Assembly: GCA_021464525.1 (NCBI GenBank)
Contig: JADRCO010000896.1
Location: forward strand, 1 to 24,894
DNA: 24,894 nt
From: Rhizophagus sp. LPA8_4_AMF
Taxonomy: Eukaryota; Glomeromycota; Glomeromycetes; Glomerales; Glomeraceae
Direction: 5' to 3'
The number at the start of each line of letters is the position of its first letter. The first letter of the stretch is position 1. The translations under genes and the position numbers were made by a program. The notes beneath the pieces are model-generated. The model saw only the letters and a list, made by a program, of their open reading frames with translations. It had not been told where the DNA came from and made no database searches. This document shows, one piece after another, positions 1 to 9,990 of the stretch.

Positions 1-205
1 TAAAATATACTTAAAATATACTGAAATAGGTAAAAATTAAGTATAATTTAAATATATATTAATTATAATTTAAGTTAATTTTATTTTTAGTATATTTTAA
101 GTATATTGAAATTATACTTAAATTATATTTAATTTTTACTATTTTAGTATATTTTCAATATATTTTAAGTATAAAATATTTTAAGTATATTTTAAGTATA
201 TTTTA
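1..205. repeat. AT-only degenerate tandem repeat
   Basis: The stretch is made of imperfect copies of a unit close to TTTAAGTATATT, read on both strands (TTAAAATATACT and AAGTATATTTT recur). No coding potential is visible. It looks like a degenerate AT microsatellite or the edge of a larger repeat cut by the window start. Confidence 0.6.
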
Positions 206-1315
206 ATAAGGCTACTTTTATAGGGTTGTAATGCTTCTAAAAATATAATATGAATGTGAAAACCTATCATCAAAGGTATTTAAAAGCCAGCAGCTCAAAT
301 ACTAGTAACTGTACAAAACTTTTCATAAATACAAAGGGAGTACAGGTTTTGCAATTCTGAAAAATATTTTTGGTAAGAACTGCTTCAAGTATGTAGCTCC
401 ACCAAAATGAGGAGTTAAAGGTCTGGATGAATCTTGAAAGATACCTCTTGAAGTTCACTAAGTCCAAAAAAGCTACTTGTAAGCACTCCAAGTAGAAAAA
501 ACCAAGTTTTTCCTTTAACAATCTTCTGCTGGAAAAATGGTTAAACAATCGGCAAGTGAGAAGTGTAGTTAATCTCCCTTTAAAGATATTCTTTCAGAAT
601 ATTACAAGATTGTTTAATCAATTATATATTTTATAGATGGAATTAAAACAGTTGTTATGGCAAATAAAAATGGAATTCATTAATAAATTTTTATTTTAAT
701 TAATACTAATTAAAGTTGTAATAAATGTATATTTCATTTTAGTATTATATATGTGTTTTTTTACTTTTAAGAAATATTTGATTAGCCTTCTATATAAATT
801 ATATATAATACATTTTTTTTTCTTTTATTATACAAAACTATATAATATCTTTTGCAATAATATCTTCTTTTAAGTAAAATTAAAATACTATTTAATTACA
901 ATTTTCAAATATTTTATTATATAATACCTTATAGGATTTATTCTGGTATTATATGCAATATACTATGTGGCATTATATTTGATAACTTTTTGCCTAAAAT
1001 TGTTTTTTTAAAAATAAAAAGATTTCAACCCTGATTCAAACTTTATTGAGAAGTAAAGGTGATCCAACTAATGTTAATCCACCAAGCATCTAAATTGTAT
1101 AGTACGGTAATTTTTTTACATCATAAGCTATTATTATATAAAATTATAATTTATTGTGATTTGTAAATTTCTTCTATCATCATCGATATCCAATTGATCA
1201 AAAATAAATATATCAGTAAACAATTCGGTAAATGTGGAAATCAATAGCAAGATAATTGCGATTTATAGAGCCAGTAGCCTTGTGATGAGAACAGTTTCAA
1301 TAATTAATACTGTAG
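206..1315. other. intergenic AT-rich region with one decayed coding-like patch
   Basis: I see no intact gene here. Between about 270 and 590 the base composition is less AT-biased, and the + strand carries protein-like pieces in one frame (for example KYVAPPK and SSAGKMVKQSASEKC) broken by many stops, which suggests a very old gene or transposon remnant. An open frame on the opposite strand (270-548) has no recognisable domain and is probably chance. From about 600 on the sequence is low-complexity AT-rich DNA. Confidence 0.45.
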
Positions 1316-1340
1316 TTATTCGGCACGAAGTGCCGAATAA
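1316..1340. repeat. perfect 11-bp palindrome with GAA loop
   Basis: Arms TTATTCGGCAC (1316-1326) and GTGCCGAATAA (1330-1340) are exact reverse complements around a GAA loop. This is a GC-rich hairpin in an AT-rich setting. It starts a cluster of three inverted repeats running to 1519, and such clusters are typical of foldback or MITE-like elements. Confidence 0.75.
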
Positions 1341-1347
1341 GTGATTT

Positions 1348-1444
1348 ATCCGGTATCATGTGATTTACTGCCAGCCTGATACACGATTTCATATTATAAC
1401 CATTTTTAATTATAAAAATCACGTGATACCGGATCTTTGCGTTA
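1348..1444. repeat. 19-bp inverted repeat with CACGTG core
   Basis: The left arm 1348-1366 (ATCCGGTATCATGTGATTT) and the right arm 1426-1444 (AAATCACGTGATACCGGAT) are reverse complements with one mismatch, separated by 59 nt. This is a probable terminal repeat of a short non-autonomous element of about 100 bp. It lies directly beside the palindrome at 1316-1340. Confidence 0.65.
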
Positions 1445-1490
1445 ACGGTTTTTGTTTCGGGGGGATCATCAAAAATTACATACATATATG

Positions 1491-1519
1491 ATTCTCCATT
1501 ATATTAATGGATGGAGAAT
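1491..1519. repeat. 9-bp hairpin
   Basis: ATTCTCCAT (1491-1499) and ATGGAGAAT (1511-1519) are exact reverse complements with an 11-nt spacer. It is the third inverted repeat in this 200-bp cluster. Confidence 0.55.
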
Positions 1520-2111
1520 TTTTCGTAGTGATGATCAGTATCTAAAGGAGCAGTGACATTCTTTTTTTATTTGATATATGAGTTCCGTTTCAATATACTA
1601 CTTTTGTACGACGATATCATTAACTAAATTTGGTGTAAGATAGACAACTGAATTTGAAAAGAATTTATGATGAAAATTACTTAATGTTTAGCAAATTAAA
1701 CTTTTATTATCCGATAAAATTAAAGGTTTTAACTAGATAATGCAAAGTCAGATAAGAAAAAATGTGTAATTATGAACGAATCTTTGATGAAATTCCGAAA
1801 AATTTATCCTTCTTTGTACTTGTATACATCACGGGTTTACCGATAGTTCAAAACTTCAGATATTCGTGCATTGTGTATATCTTCTGTGATACAATATCAT
1901 GCAAGAATCTGTGAATATCAAATTTAGTAGTCAACAAAAAATAGATATAGGAATCTAAATAAAAATTCTGTACACCAGTACAAGTAAAATTGCATGTGCT
2001 GGTTGATGTGTTCTTGAAATTGCAGCTGGTCTTCATATTTCATTCCAAAAATCTTTGACGGTTCTTCGAAACTTTCATCTTTTTGTTACCTTTGTTTGCT
2101 TTTATACCGTA
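1520..2111. other. intergenic, probable promoter side of the SNARE gene
   Basis: There are no supported genes. A 62-codon minus-strand open frame at 1848-2036 has no features and overlaps what must be the 5' region of the SNARE gene starting at 2112. No convincing TATA element or upstream exon could be fixed. Confidence 0.4.
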
Positions 2112-3745
2112 ATGAGTACGTCAGAATTTTCGGTAGGTAAATTTTAATTGATCATTCATTGATTTATAAGTCTGAACTTTAATTTATTGGTATTTTTTTT
2201 TTTTTTCACCAAATTTCCAGCCTCCGCACGTAGCGGTGGAAATTCCAATGGAAGGAATTGGAAGTGGAAGCCAAGCCGGCCCTAGCACTGGTGGTGGAGG
2301 TCAAAGTCTTGGCGAGTTTTTTAGAGAGGTAAGTATTAATTTTCATAATTTAGTTGATACGAATTAATTTTGACAAAACTTCCAATAACTCTTATTCATG
2401 TAGATATAATGACAAAATAAATTTATCGCATTCGAATTATTAGGTAAATGCTATTCAAGAAATGATTCGAAATATTAAAGAGAACATGTCAGGAATCGAA
2501 GCATTACACAAAAGAATGGTCACGGTAACAGATGATGAGAGTTCTCGTTGAGCACCGTTCCTAATTTCATGTTTCCTGCCTTAAACACTTTTTATATTAT
2601 TACTCATAATATTATTATTCCCATTTTATAATAGGAATGTCTCGGCAACTGGATTTGCTTATATCAGAGACGAGCCGAATAGCAGGTCAAATAAGCAATA
2701 AGTTAGCGGGTAAGATAAATTTTATACGATTATTTTTTTAATGATTTGTAAAATTGATGTATGCATTTAATGCTGCCTAAATTAGTGATGGAACAAAATA
2801 ATAAAACTTTAACAACTGGACAAGATCAGACGCAAATGCGTTTAACGCAGGTATTTAATTATCATAATAAATTAAATATATCTTTATTATCAATTTCTAA
2901 TATTTTATTTCTTAAAAAACAAAGCACGCGACGTTAGCTAAATCATTTATTGACACAATGACAAATTATCTCCGGATGCAAAAGGAAAATGAGAAAAAGT
3001 ACAAGGAGAGGATTGTAAGGCAATTTCGTATAGGTGTGTGCGTTAACATATCTCTATGTGTAATTATAATTTTTTATTTACTCTTGCTTAATTTAGTAAA
3101 ACCTGATATCACACAACAAGAAATTGATCAGTTGTTGAGCGAAGAATCTGGGCAAATATTTACCTCACAAGTTGTTCTTTATTTTTGATATTCATTTTCT
3201 TTGAATCTCGTAGGAATTTTTTTACGAATTTTAATCAATTAAATTCAGGTTCTATCAAAAACACAATCAGAACAGTCGCGGTCGATACTTACAGAAGTTC
3301 AGGATCGACAGAGAGATATTTTAAGAATCGAAAAATCAATTAATGTATGATTAATAAAAATTATTTAGTATCTCATTTTTTTTTACATTTCCTAATTATT
3401 GATATTTCCATAAAAGGAAATAAATAAAATGTTCGGCGAAGTCAAAGCGTTGGTGTTAGGGGATGATATTAAGGCAAAAAAAATATCAGATACAACAGAT
3501 GTCATACAAGACAATACTAATCAAATAGGACAAGATGCAACGCCAACAATAAAAATAGCAGGGAGAATAAGGAAGGTAAATGATACATAGAATTGTTTTT
3601 TTTTTATTGCTTTAATAATAATAGATTTACGTGATACTTAACAAAATCATCATTTCAGAAAAAGTGGAAATTACTTGGTTTAATACTGCTAATATTAATA
3701 ATTGCCGCAATCGTAGTGCCGACAGTCTTACGCGTTAATACATGA
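2112..3745 (+). CDS. Qa-SNARE / plasma-membrane-type syntaxin, ten exons
   Basis: Syntaxins form the Qa helix of the SNARE bundle that fuses vesicles with a target membrane. Proposed exons: 2112-2132, 2221-2328, 2444-2546, 2635-2709, 2786-2850, 2925-3033, 3097-3170, 3249-3344, 3417-3575 and 3659-3745, giving 298 aa in frame throughout. Residues ~45-180 read as the Habc bundle (e.g. RIAGQISNKL, YKERIVRQFRIVKPDI). The SNARE motif lies at ~201-262 (RQRDILRIEKSINEINKMF), a basic stretch RKKKWK follows, and the single C-terminal membrane helix is ~275-294. The motif aligns without gaps to syntaxin-1A from EIETRH to the basic juxtamembrane stretch, but the zero-layer Gln position is Asp233. The start ATG is inferred from a short exon ending at a GTAGGT donor. 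Two donors (GTTGAG at 2547, GTTGTT at 3171) are weak, so those junctions are the least certain. It resembles Sso1/syntaxin but orthology is not proven. Confidence 0.85.
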
Positions 3746-5249
3746 TTATAATTAATTATTTGCTTTATTCATTATTGGAGGTCTATTTGTTAGCTTAATT
3801 TGTATTATTTTAATAATGTATTGGATTTTTTTTCGATTTCAATAATTGTAAAACTTACAATGAATAAATGTAAAATAATTAGATGATAAATATAATACAT
3901 ATAATGTATTTAAGTATTCGTTAGATTATCATTTATTAGAATAATAAAATAAAAATTTTATTTCAAAGTAACATTTGAATATATAAAATACTGTGCATAT
4001 ATTATATATATATATAATATATATATACATATTTTTTTTTTTAGATACGCCAATCACTTCACGACAATCTTTCCAGTTATATCATTGGAATTTTAAAATG
4101 AACGTAGATGCGATCTAAATGAAGCAATTTATTAAGGCGTTTGGACCAAATAGTAGGTTGTTTAGATGTGGGGTTTTAAAATGCAAACATTAAAAATCGG
4201 AAATTTCTGATATATTTCCGATATTCAACAGGCCATTCAGATTTACCGTTTACTATATAAGGATTGGGTTAAGGCATTAAGGCCAATCGGTTCAAATTTT
4301 AGCACATACTTTTTAGTCTTATACCGTTAAACAAATAAAAGTATTATAAAATAAATTTCTTCTTTTTGTTCCATTTGATAACTATTTTTAATTAATCAAT
4401 GGAAAGTATAAATTTTAGCCGGATATCAATGCGTTAGTCTAAATAGAAAGATAAAGTCATATCTTCAATAACATGATCAACATATCAAGAATTCAAGCTA
4501 TGAAATTGAATGGTTTTGAGTTACATACGTAAAAAATTTCTCAAAAGAACGCTAGTTATGAGATTTATGAGATGCAACTCGTGTATAACTGTTGGAATTT
4601 ACGGAATTATAAATTATATTATTACCTTTGAAGTGTGGTTTTAATCTACCAAAATCGCAATTTCTGACTCAAACCTATACAAAAAAAATTACGCGAGACG
4701 TTTTGTGGGAAATCTCCCGTGATAATCGACGCAAAATTATAATTTTTGGCTAGTAATAGAGACGTAACTGCGTACTGCGTATACTGATTACTGATTCAAT
4801 TTGCTCTTTAGGTGATCTTTTTTTGCTTTTATTTTTTAATTCATTTTCATTTTAATGATATCATTATAAAGGATTGTTTTTTTCAATGTTAAACCCAAAA
4901 AGTGATAATTTTTTTTTTGTAATCCATATTTCTTCAAAAAGAAGTTTATTTTTAATAAATCTGTAAAATAAATCTGTAAAAACGATAGTTAAATTTTTTT
5001 GTGCAGGATCGCGTAACATTGATAAACAGATAAAACTTAATTTAACTTTTATTTTGACAAAACCACTAATCAAAATATGATTTTAGTGTCGAAAAGGATC
5101 AAATTAAAAAAAAAAAAAGAAATCTGCTTAAAGCAGAGGTTATTAATTACGAAAAATAAATTATAAAAGAATGTAAAATTCCACCTTCCAAAAAATTTCA
5201 ACTTCGTGCATAAACAGAAAAAAACCCAAATAATTAAATCATTTCAACA
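3746..5249. other. intergenic AT-rich region
   Basis: This begins with the 3' flank of the SNARE gene (AATAAA-like words near 3860) and contains an AT dinucleotide tract around 3995-4027. The rest is unremarkable AT-rich sequence. A 69-codon minus-strand open frame at 4864-5073 is Lys/Leu/Phe-rich with no domain and is probably chance. I find no supported gene. Confidence 0.5.
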
Positions 5250-5555
5250 ATGAAACCAAAATATCTTTTTTTTACTATCGTTGTTTCCCTAATCCTTTTC
5301 TTTCTCTCTTCTTTCGCAATTGCTATTCCCACGACTGAAAATTCTTCTATTGGCTCCGTTGAAAATGTCGAATCCAAAGCTCCAAAATCTGCGCTCCCAC
5401 CAAACCCTGTTGAAGACGATAATAAAGATGATGTTGAAGCTCAATTCGGGTACTTTTTTACTATCAAGTTGGCAAAATCATTATTTCTTACTAATGTTTA
5501 AATACATAGATTTCATGGAAACTATCCTTACTATCCTGGATATTACCCCGAGTAG
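5250..5555 (+). CDS. putative small secreted Gly/Tyr/Pro-rich protein, tail likely frameshifted
   Basis: Exon 1 (5250-5449) encodes a clear signal peptide: basic MKPK start, a long hydrophobic core, and a likely cleavage after AIA (residue 25). An acidic, Pro-rich spacer follows. An intron at 5450-5509 has GTACTT, a perfect TACTAAT branch site and TAG. Exon 2 continues as FHGNYPYYPGYYPE and then meets a stop at 5553, giving about 81 aa. Immediately downstream, in the neighbouring frame, the same repeat style resumes (YYSGNYPGYRW, then PRYPGFPYSRR) to a stop at 5693-5695. One base missing near 5553 would explain this: either a real frameshift that truncated the protein, or a sequencing error. 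The family is not recognised. Secretion is inferred, and an effector or cell-wall role is only possible. Confidence 0.6.
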
Positions 5556-5695
5556 GCGAGTACTACTCTGGAAACTATCCTGGTTATAGATGGTCATGGC
5601 CTTATTCTTATTATTCATATGGACGCAGAATTATGGGATTCGAATACCCTCGGTATCCTGGTTTCCCATATTCCAGAAGGAATGAAAATCATTAA

Positions 5696-6293
5696 TCGTG
5701 AAATTTACTCATGATCAGTGTGATTTTGATTATTTTTTTTTGTAACTTTTCTTTTAATAAAATGATCATGAAATAAATAAATAAAGATTTATAAACATTT
5801 GAAATAATAAATAAGTTTGTTTGGATGTTATTTGTCACGTATTATTTTTTTAATGAGAAATTCGTATCTCATTTCATTGTCACAAAATAAAGTTTAGTGC
5901 AGTATTGCTGGTGACATCCGCTACAATATTTTTAAAATTTTTATTGGTTTAGCTGACACCAGACTCTTTCGTTAAAATATATTTTCACAATTAAAATAAG
6001 CAGGTAATAAATAATCCATGATAAGTTTACTCTATATTAATTCACACAGTACAAATATAACAAAGAATACTTAAAACTCCATTTTTTTTAAGGCAATACG
6101 ATAAAATTATGGTCCTACTCAGTACTCGTTCGCTACTACAATCATATGACATTGTAGTTACACCAGACTCATCATCTCAACTCTATTCATCCCTCCAACT
6201 TTATGCAATTATCAACTACAACTAAAATAGCTGACATCGTCACCCAATTTAATCTCGATCAAGAAGAAACAGAAATGTTAATATGATGAACCG
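5696..6293. other. intergenic region after the secreted-protein gene
   Basis: AATAAA-type signals at ~5757-5790 fit the 3' end of the preceding gene. Around 6100-6290 the composition is richer in C and short frames such as TTKIADIVTQFNLDQEET appear, but they are quickly closed. No gene is supported. Confidence 0.4.
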
Positions 6294-6497
6294 ATGAGAA
6301 AGAAGAGCGGTCGAAAACTAATGTACTTTGTGGGTTTCCTAATTGTAATTATTCTACAAAAACGATTAAGAAAAAAAATTTTTGATTATCCAATGAGTAA
6401 TATCGATTATCTTTACGTTATTCTTAGTTGTATTTTTATAATCGTAGTGATATTATTTTTCACACTATTACCAAATTTTTACCGGCAACGATACTAA
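6294..6497 (+). CDS. possible 67-aa two-helix membrane peptide
   Basis: An ATG-initiated frame with a strongly basic start (MRKKSGRKL) has two hydrophobic stretches, about residues 9-21 and 40-60, joined by a basic-polar loop (RLRKKIFDYP). I recognise no family. In AT-rich DNA such hydrophobic frames arise by chance because T-rich codons encode Phe, Leu and Ile, so this is a weak call kept because the charge pattern looks membrane-like. Confidence 0.2.
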   Translation: MRKKSGRKLMYFVGFLIVIILQKRLRKKIFDYPMSNIDYLYVILSCIFIIVVILFFTLLPNFYRQRY

Positions 6498-7485
6498 GTG
6501 TTTTTCACTATAAAAGCTGCTGTAACTTTTTACGTATCAATAATGCGCAGTACTTGATTATCGTACTTTTTGGCACTGATTATTCGAACCAATCAAAATG
6601 ATGATTCTAATTGGTCAATCAATTTAAATCTCATAAAATAATGTTTATTATACGAAATAAAATTGCTCATAAATTGTATCTTTAGAACTGGATTTAATAT
6701 CTGTTTTACATATTATCTTTAGTCTTTATAGAAGCAATCTGTCATTTTCTATGTAATAAATGTTAATCAGGGTAAATCTGCAATTGCAATAGGTAATTCA
6801 TGATATAAACCATGCTCCCAATCCCAAAAGGAGAAAAAATCATGTACTTAAATTGATTTGCAATCATATAACAGCATCATGAATATTAAAATAATAACCC
6901 CTCGAATATCTGGATTGGTATACCGGGTTACCAAGTATTTTGACAGATAAGTTTCGGTCCAACTTATATAAAAATATAAAAAAGAAACTGGACATAAATC
7001 ATGGCAATTATCAAAAGCTGCGATGATGCCAGAAAAACCTCAACCCTCTGATTTCAAGCCTATCACTTTCGAAGCCAAACCTGATCCAGAATTAATTCTC
7101 AAATCCGTGTTAGAGCATTTCATATACTTGAAATTCTGAAATAGTTTTAGGGGGATTGATAATTATAATTTTGCATTAGCTCCATATTTGCCTATTTGCA
7201 ACAGAAAACATGGGAATTATGGATTACATGGCGAATGGTATAGTTCAAGCAATAAATTCAAGTTCACGATCGTAACATAGGCCGGTCATGTGAGATCGAT
7301 CAATTGAAAAAATGTGCAATCGATCCGCGTACTCCAGCATTTTCTGATTAGTAAAAATAATCAATAAAGTTTCGTCCATTTCAGGACATTTTGCATTAAA
7401 TTTTTTTGCAAAAAACCGTTATCATTGATAACGATCAGAATCATGTGACTTTGACCGATACAGTAAAATGTCTGCCCTATATGTG
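6498..7485. other. intergenic region with decayed coding scraps
   Basis: No intact gene is seen. A short ATG frame at about 7024-7140 starts MMPEKPQPSDFKPITFEAK and ends after 38 codons. Its codon use is less AT-driven than its surroundings, suggesting a leftover exon. Nothing else can be assigned. Confidence 0.35.
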
Positions 7486-7511
7486 ATAATGTGACACTGG
7501 TCGCCATCGGT

Positions 7512-7592
7512 TGCCAGGTCCATGGTTTAGTCTAAGTGAGGACCCGTCATCACTTGTGATGGTGGGTGAAGGTGTCCTAGTTGAGACTTAAC
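7512..7592 (+). ncRNA. tRNA-like (pol III SINE-head-like) segment, copy 1
   Basis: An A-box-like word (TGGTTTAGTCTAAGTGAGGA, 7523-7542) is followed by a perfect small stem, TCATCAC-TTG-TGATGG, in the anticodon-arm place. A B-box-like word (TAGTTGAGACT) follows at ~7579-7589. The A-to-B distance (~55 nt) would suit a tRNA with a long variable arm (Leu/Ser type). The B-box is imperfect and no acceptor stem pairs well, so this is a SINE head or decayed tRNA at best. Confidence 0.3.
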
Positions 7593-7949
7593 TTATTTCG
7601 GATCCTGTAAAAATTTTTTAAAGTTTCTGTTGTACTCCTCCTCCTTTAACATAAAATAAAAATAATGTGAAAAAAAATCATTGATATCTGGATGGAAAAT
7701 GGTTTATTAGGAATAAAAAATATTATTGATTTGCGATAATATCAAAGTACAGGCAATTCAGTTTATCATGTGAACATGAATAGAAATGGTTCGTCCGTGC
7801 GGTTCGCGAAAAAATTTTTTTCACAACCAAATGCTTTCGACTTCTTGACTACTATGAATTTTTACAAGGTTAACCCGGTCAAAGGGTGAACATGTATCAC
7901 CATAATGGAATATTATAGCAAGGAGTCAAATATACTAGATAAAGCAAAA

Positions 7950-8060
7950 ATCCTAGACGACTTAAAGAAAAATCAGAAGTTGACAAAGGTTAATTCTGGA
8001 TTCAACGTGACGTATAGAACAAAAGCCCAAGAACTTATTGATAATTGGAAGATGAGCTGA
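7950..8060 (+). pseudogene. fragment resembling the C-terminal half of a TFIIS N-domain
   Basis: A short open frame reads ILDDLKKNQKLTKV ... YRTKAQELIDNWKMS before a stop. The pattern of a Leu-Lys-rich first helix and a closing A-x-x-L-I-x-x-W-K resembles the TFIIS N-terminal (LW) helical domain, where the last helix ends in a Trp-Lys. The flanks are closed in this frame and no start or splice partner was found. The family resemblance is suggestive, not firm. Confidence 0.3.
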
Positions 8061-8098
8061 CAGTTACTGTGAGACTTTGTCCGCAATAAGTAACAGGA

Positions 8099-8178
8099 GG
8101 AGCTGTAGTTTTAGTTTACAGTGGTACCCTCAACTCCTAGTTTGAGTGTGGTGAGCTCTTAGCTCGAATGGTATATTT
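8099..8178 (+). ncRNA. tRNA-like (pol III SINE-head-like) segment, copy 2
   Basis: It has the same layout as the segment at 7512-7592: an A-box-like TAGTTTTAGTTTACAGTGG (8106-8124), a small stem CTCAA...TTTGAG (8129-8146), then TTAGCTCGAATGG (8159-8171) in the B-box place. The two copies lie 590 bp apart on the same strand and share the order of parts rather than long identity. The match to true tRNA is poor. Confidence 0.3.
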
Positions 8179-8212
8179 AGTTGAAAACTTCTTATGAGAT
8201 GATCTACTAACA

Positions 8213-8497
8213 CAGATTCCGTCTTTCCAAGGATTGGGTTGCTCCGGTGAAAAAAAATATATAGGTCAAATCGAATATACAAAAGGACGAGTTAAGCAAC
8301 AGTTTAATGCGGCCCAAATTCCGCGGATCAGATTGATGTATTTCAGAAACAGTTCGTTGATGATAGTTCGAAAGAATCCTCTAAATAATGATGATCAGAC
8401 GGATAAAGAAACGTTGGTGAAAAAGGCAAGATTTGGGGCTGAGATGGATGATGAAAGTCAGAAAACAATTGTTTATGGTAAGAATGGGTTTGGATAA
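8213..8497 (+). pseudogene. open coding-like fragment, unknown family
   Basis: The frame is open from before 8234 to the stop at 8497 but has no ATG near its left end. It reads as an ordinary soluble protein (GQIEYTKGRVKQQFNAAQIP, then DDQTDKETLVKKARF) with Lys/Asp-rich stretches. A possible acceptor AG lies at 8214-8215. It sits just upstream of the SAM-like remnant and may have been part of the same gene. I do not recognise it. Confidence 0.35.
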
Positions 8498-8594
8498 TGT
8501 ACGAAATTGGCATGTACTTAATAATTGTCCCTATAGGCTTCATTGTAAAATTATATCTTCATCAGGCAACGACGAAATATAAACATCACCACTA

Positions 8595-9239
8595 GTTATT
8601 GATGAAACATTAACTTCGCCACAGTCTTCTCCTCCTCCTATCGAAACTGAAGAAGTTACAAGTAAGAATACAGAGGAACTTATTGAATTCTTAAACTTCT
8701 TAAACAAACGAGTTTTACACTTGAATGAAAAACATTTCAAAATTTTACGCGAGCGAGAAGGCGCTGGTTGTGATTTTGTCAAAATGAACAAAGATTTCAG
8801 GGAATGTGGTCTTGAGACAGGGCCAGCAATGAGTTGCTAAGAAGCTTAACGAACAAAGTAAGTAGCTATAATATTGTACTATGGCTTTATCTCATTTGAT
8901 AATTTAAATAGCCTAATTGTATATTCCGGTGATGTTGATAAAGACTCAAGCGACGAATTTACTAAAACATCTACAGTAGGAACCCCTCTGACTGTTGCCG
9001 AATTTGATATGAATAAATTCCGTAAAGAACTCAATGAGGATCTCTATGAATTCCTTAATGATAATCTTAAAAGAGCATTCGCGGTGAATTTGAAAAGATT
9101 AGATGTCAGATGGAGAAGATTGATAATGCAGTTGAACAAAAAAATGATATTGAAAGAAGCGAATTTAGTTACTGATCAAATTATGCCAACTCAATATTTG
9201 CGGTTTTTTCACTTAATTCATTCGCCACTTATTATTTAG
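8595..9239 (+). pseudogene. decayed SAM-like domain protein gene
   Basis: From about 8668 to 8850 one frame reads NTEELIEFLNFLNKRVL, then LNEKHFKILREREG and DFRECGLETGPAM. This is the layout of the SAM-like domain that is abundant in Rhizophagus proteins (helix, 'ILRERE-G-DF', then 'D-F-GL-GPA'). After GPAM the frame closes, while the expected continuation VAKKLNEQS is readable one base out of phase, so a single-base frameshift near 8831 is likely. A GTAAGT donor follows at 8860, and a second open stretch (8905-9239: VYSGDVDKDSSDEFTK ... LNEDLYEFLNDNLKRAF) may be the next exon. The gene is probably dead. The partner domain is unknown. Confidence 0.45.
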
Positions 9240-9481
9240 TTGAACTCACAAACAAATCGTATCTAGTCAATAATCTTATTTTTTATACTGCAAGAAATAA
9301 ATAAAGTATTTGTTATTTGGTTTGCTCGCCTTTTTAACAAAGTCAGGAAAATGAAAATACAAGATCGCTCTATCAATTGGGGATATCTTTATTGCTTGAT
9401 TACTGTACATAACAATTATGTACGTTCTAGTTACATTGTTTACATTTTTTTCATTAATATACAATTTATGTTACGAACTAT

Positions 9482-9990
9482 GTGAGTGGACGGGTCATAA
9501 CATCTTCCCAGGATGATATAGATTATGTTTTGTCCAAGCTTTCGACCTCATGTGATTTCCACTGCGTACCATCAAAAAATGTCACGAAAAATCACGTGAT
9601 ATTTTTTATCATCGGCCCTCCACTTAATCACCAGAATGAGAAGCGGATTAACAACTGGAGCGAGATTATGCTCCGTGTGAGCAGGAAATATAAGATCTTA
9701 ATAAAGAAATAGAGCGTCTTGAGAATGTTTCAGAAGAGGAGATAGTAGAGCTGAAATCAGCCTAAAAAATCAGCTATATCATGCTAGGAAGGACATACGA
9801 GATAAGGAAAAGTTTTATCTCCAGTTTAGAAAAATGGCTAGTAGAATCCAAGGAACAAGTTGAGAAATTACGATATAGGATCAAGGCTATCTCATCATGA
9901 AGGAGTTCTCCAGTACGAGGGAATTCTCCAGATAAAAAACTCACAATAGATATCTTAGATATGGCAAGGGCCAATCTTCGCAACTGACAT
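9482..9990 (+). pseudogene. decayed gene with coiled-coil remnant
   Basis: 9482-9712 is open without an ATG (SQDDIDYVLSKLSTSCDFH, then NWSEIMLRVSRKYK). Downstream, EIERLENVSEEEIVELKSA and, in a second frame, YHARKDIRDKEKFYLQFRKM read as charged helical heptad-like sequence interrupted by stops and at least one frame change. It looks like the remains of a helical or coiled-coil protein of unknown family. Confidence 0.3.

Noticed and set aside
270-548. 92-codon minus-strand open frame
   Set aside because: No domain, Phe/Leu-rich composition expected from AT-rich DNA, and the other strand shows decayed protein-like sequence instead.
1848-2036. 62-codon minus frame before the SNARE gene
   Set aside because: Lies in the 5' region of a well-supported gene and has no recognisable features.
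3995-4027. AT dinucleotide tract as a possible origin or structure
   Set aside because: Simple AT microsatellites are common in such genomes and nothing else here suggests a function.
8540-8791. 83-codon minus-strand frame
   Set aside because: It is the antisense shadow of the SAM-like remnant, whose plus-strand reading is much more protein-like.
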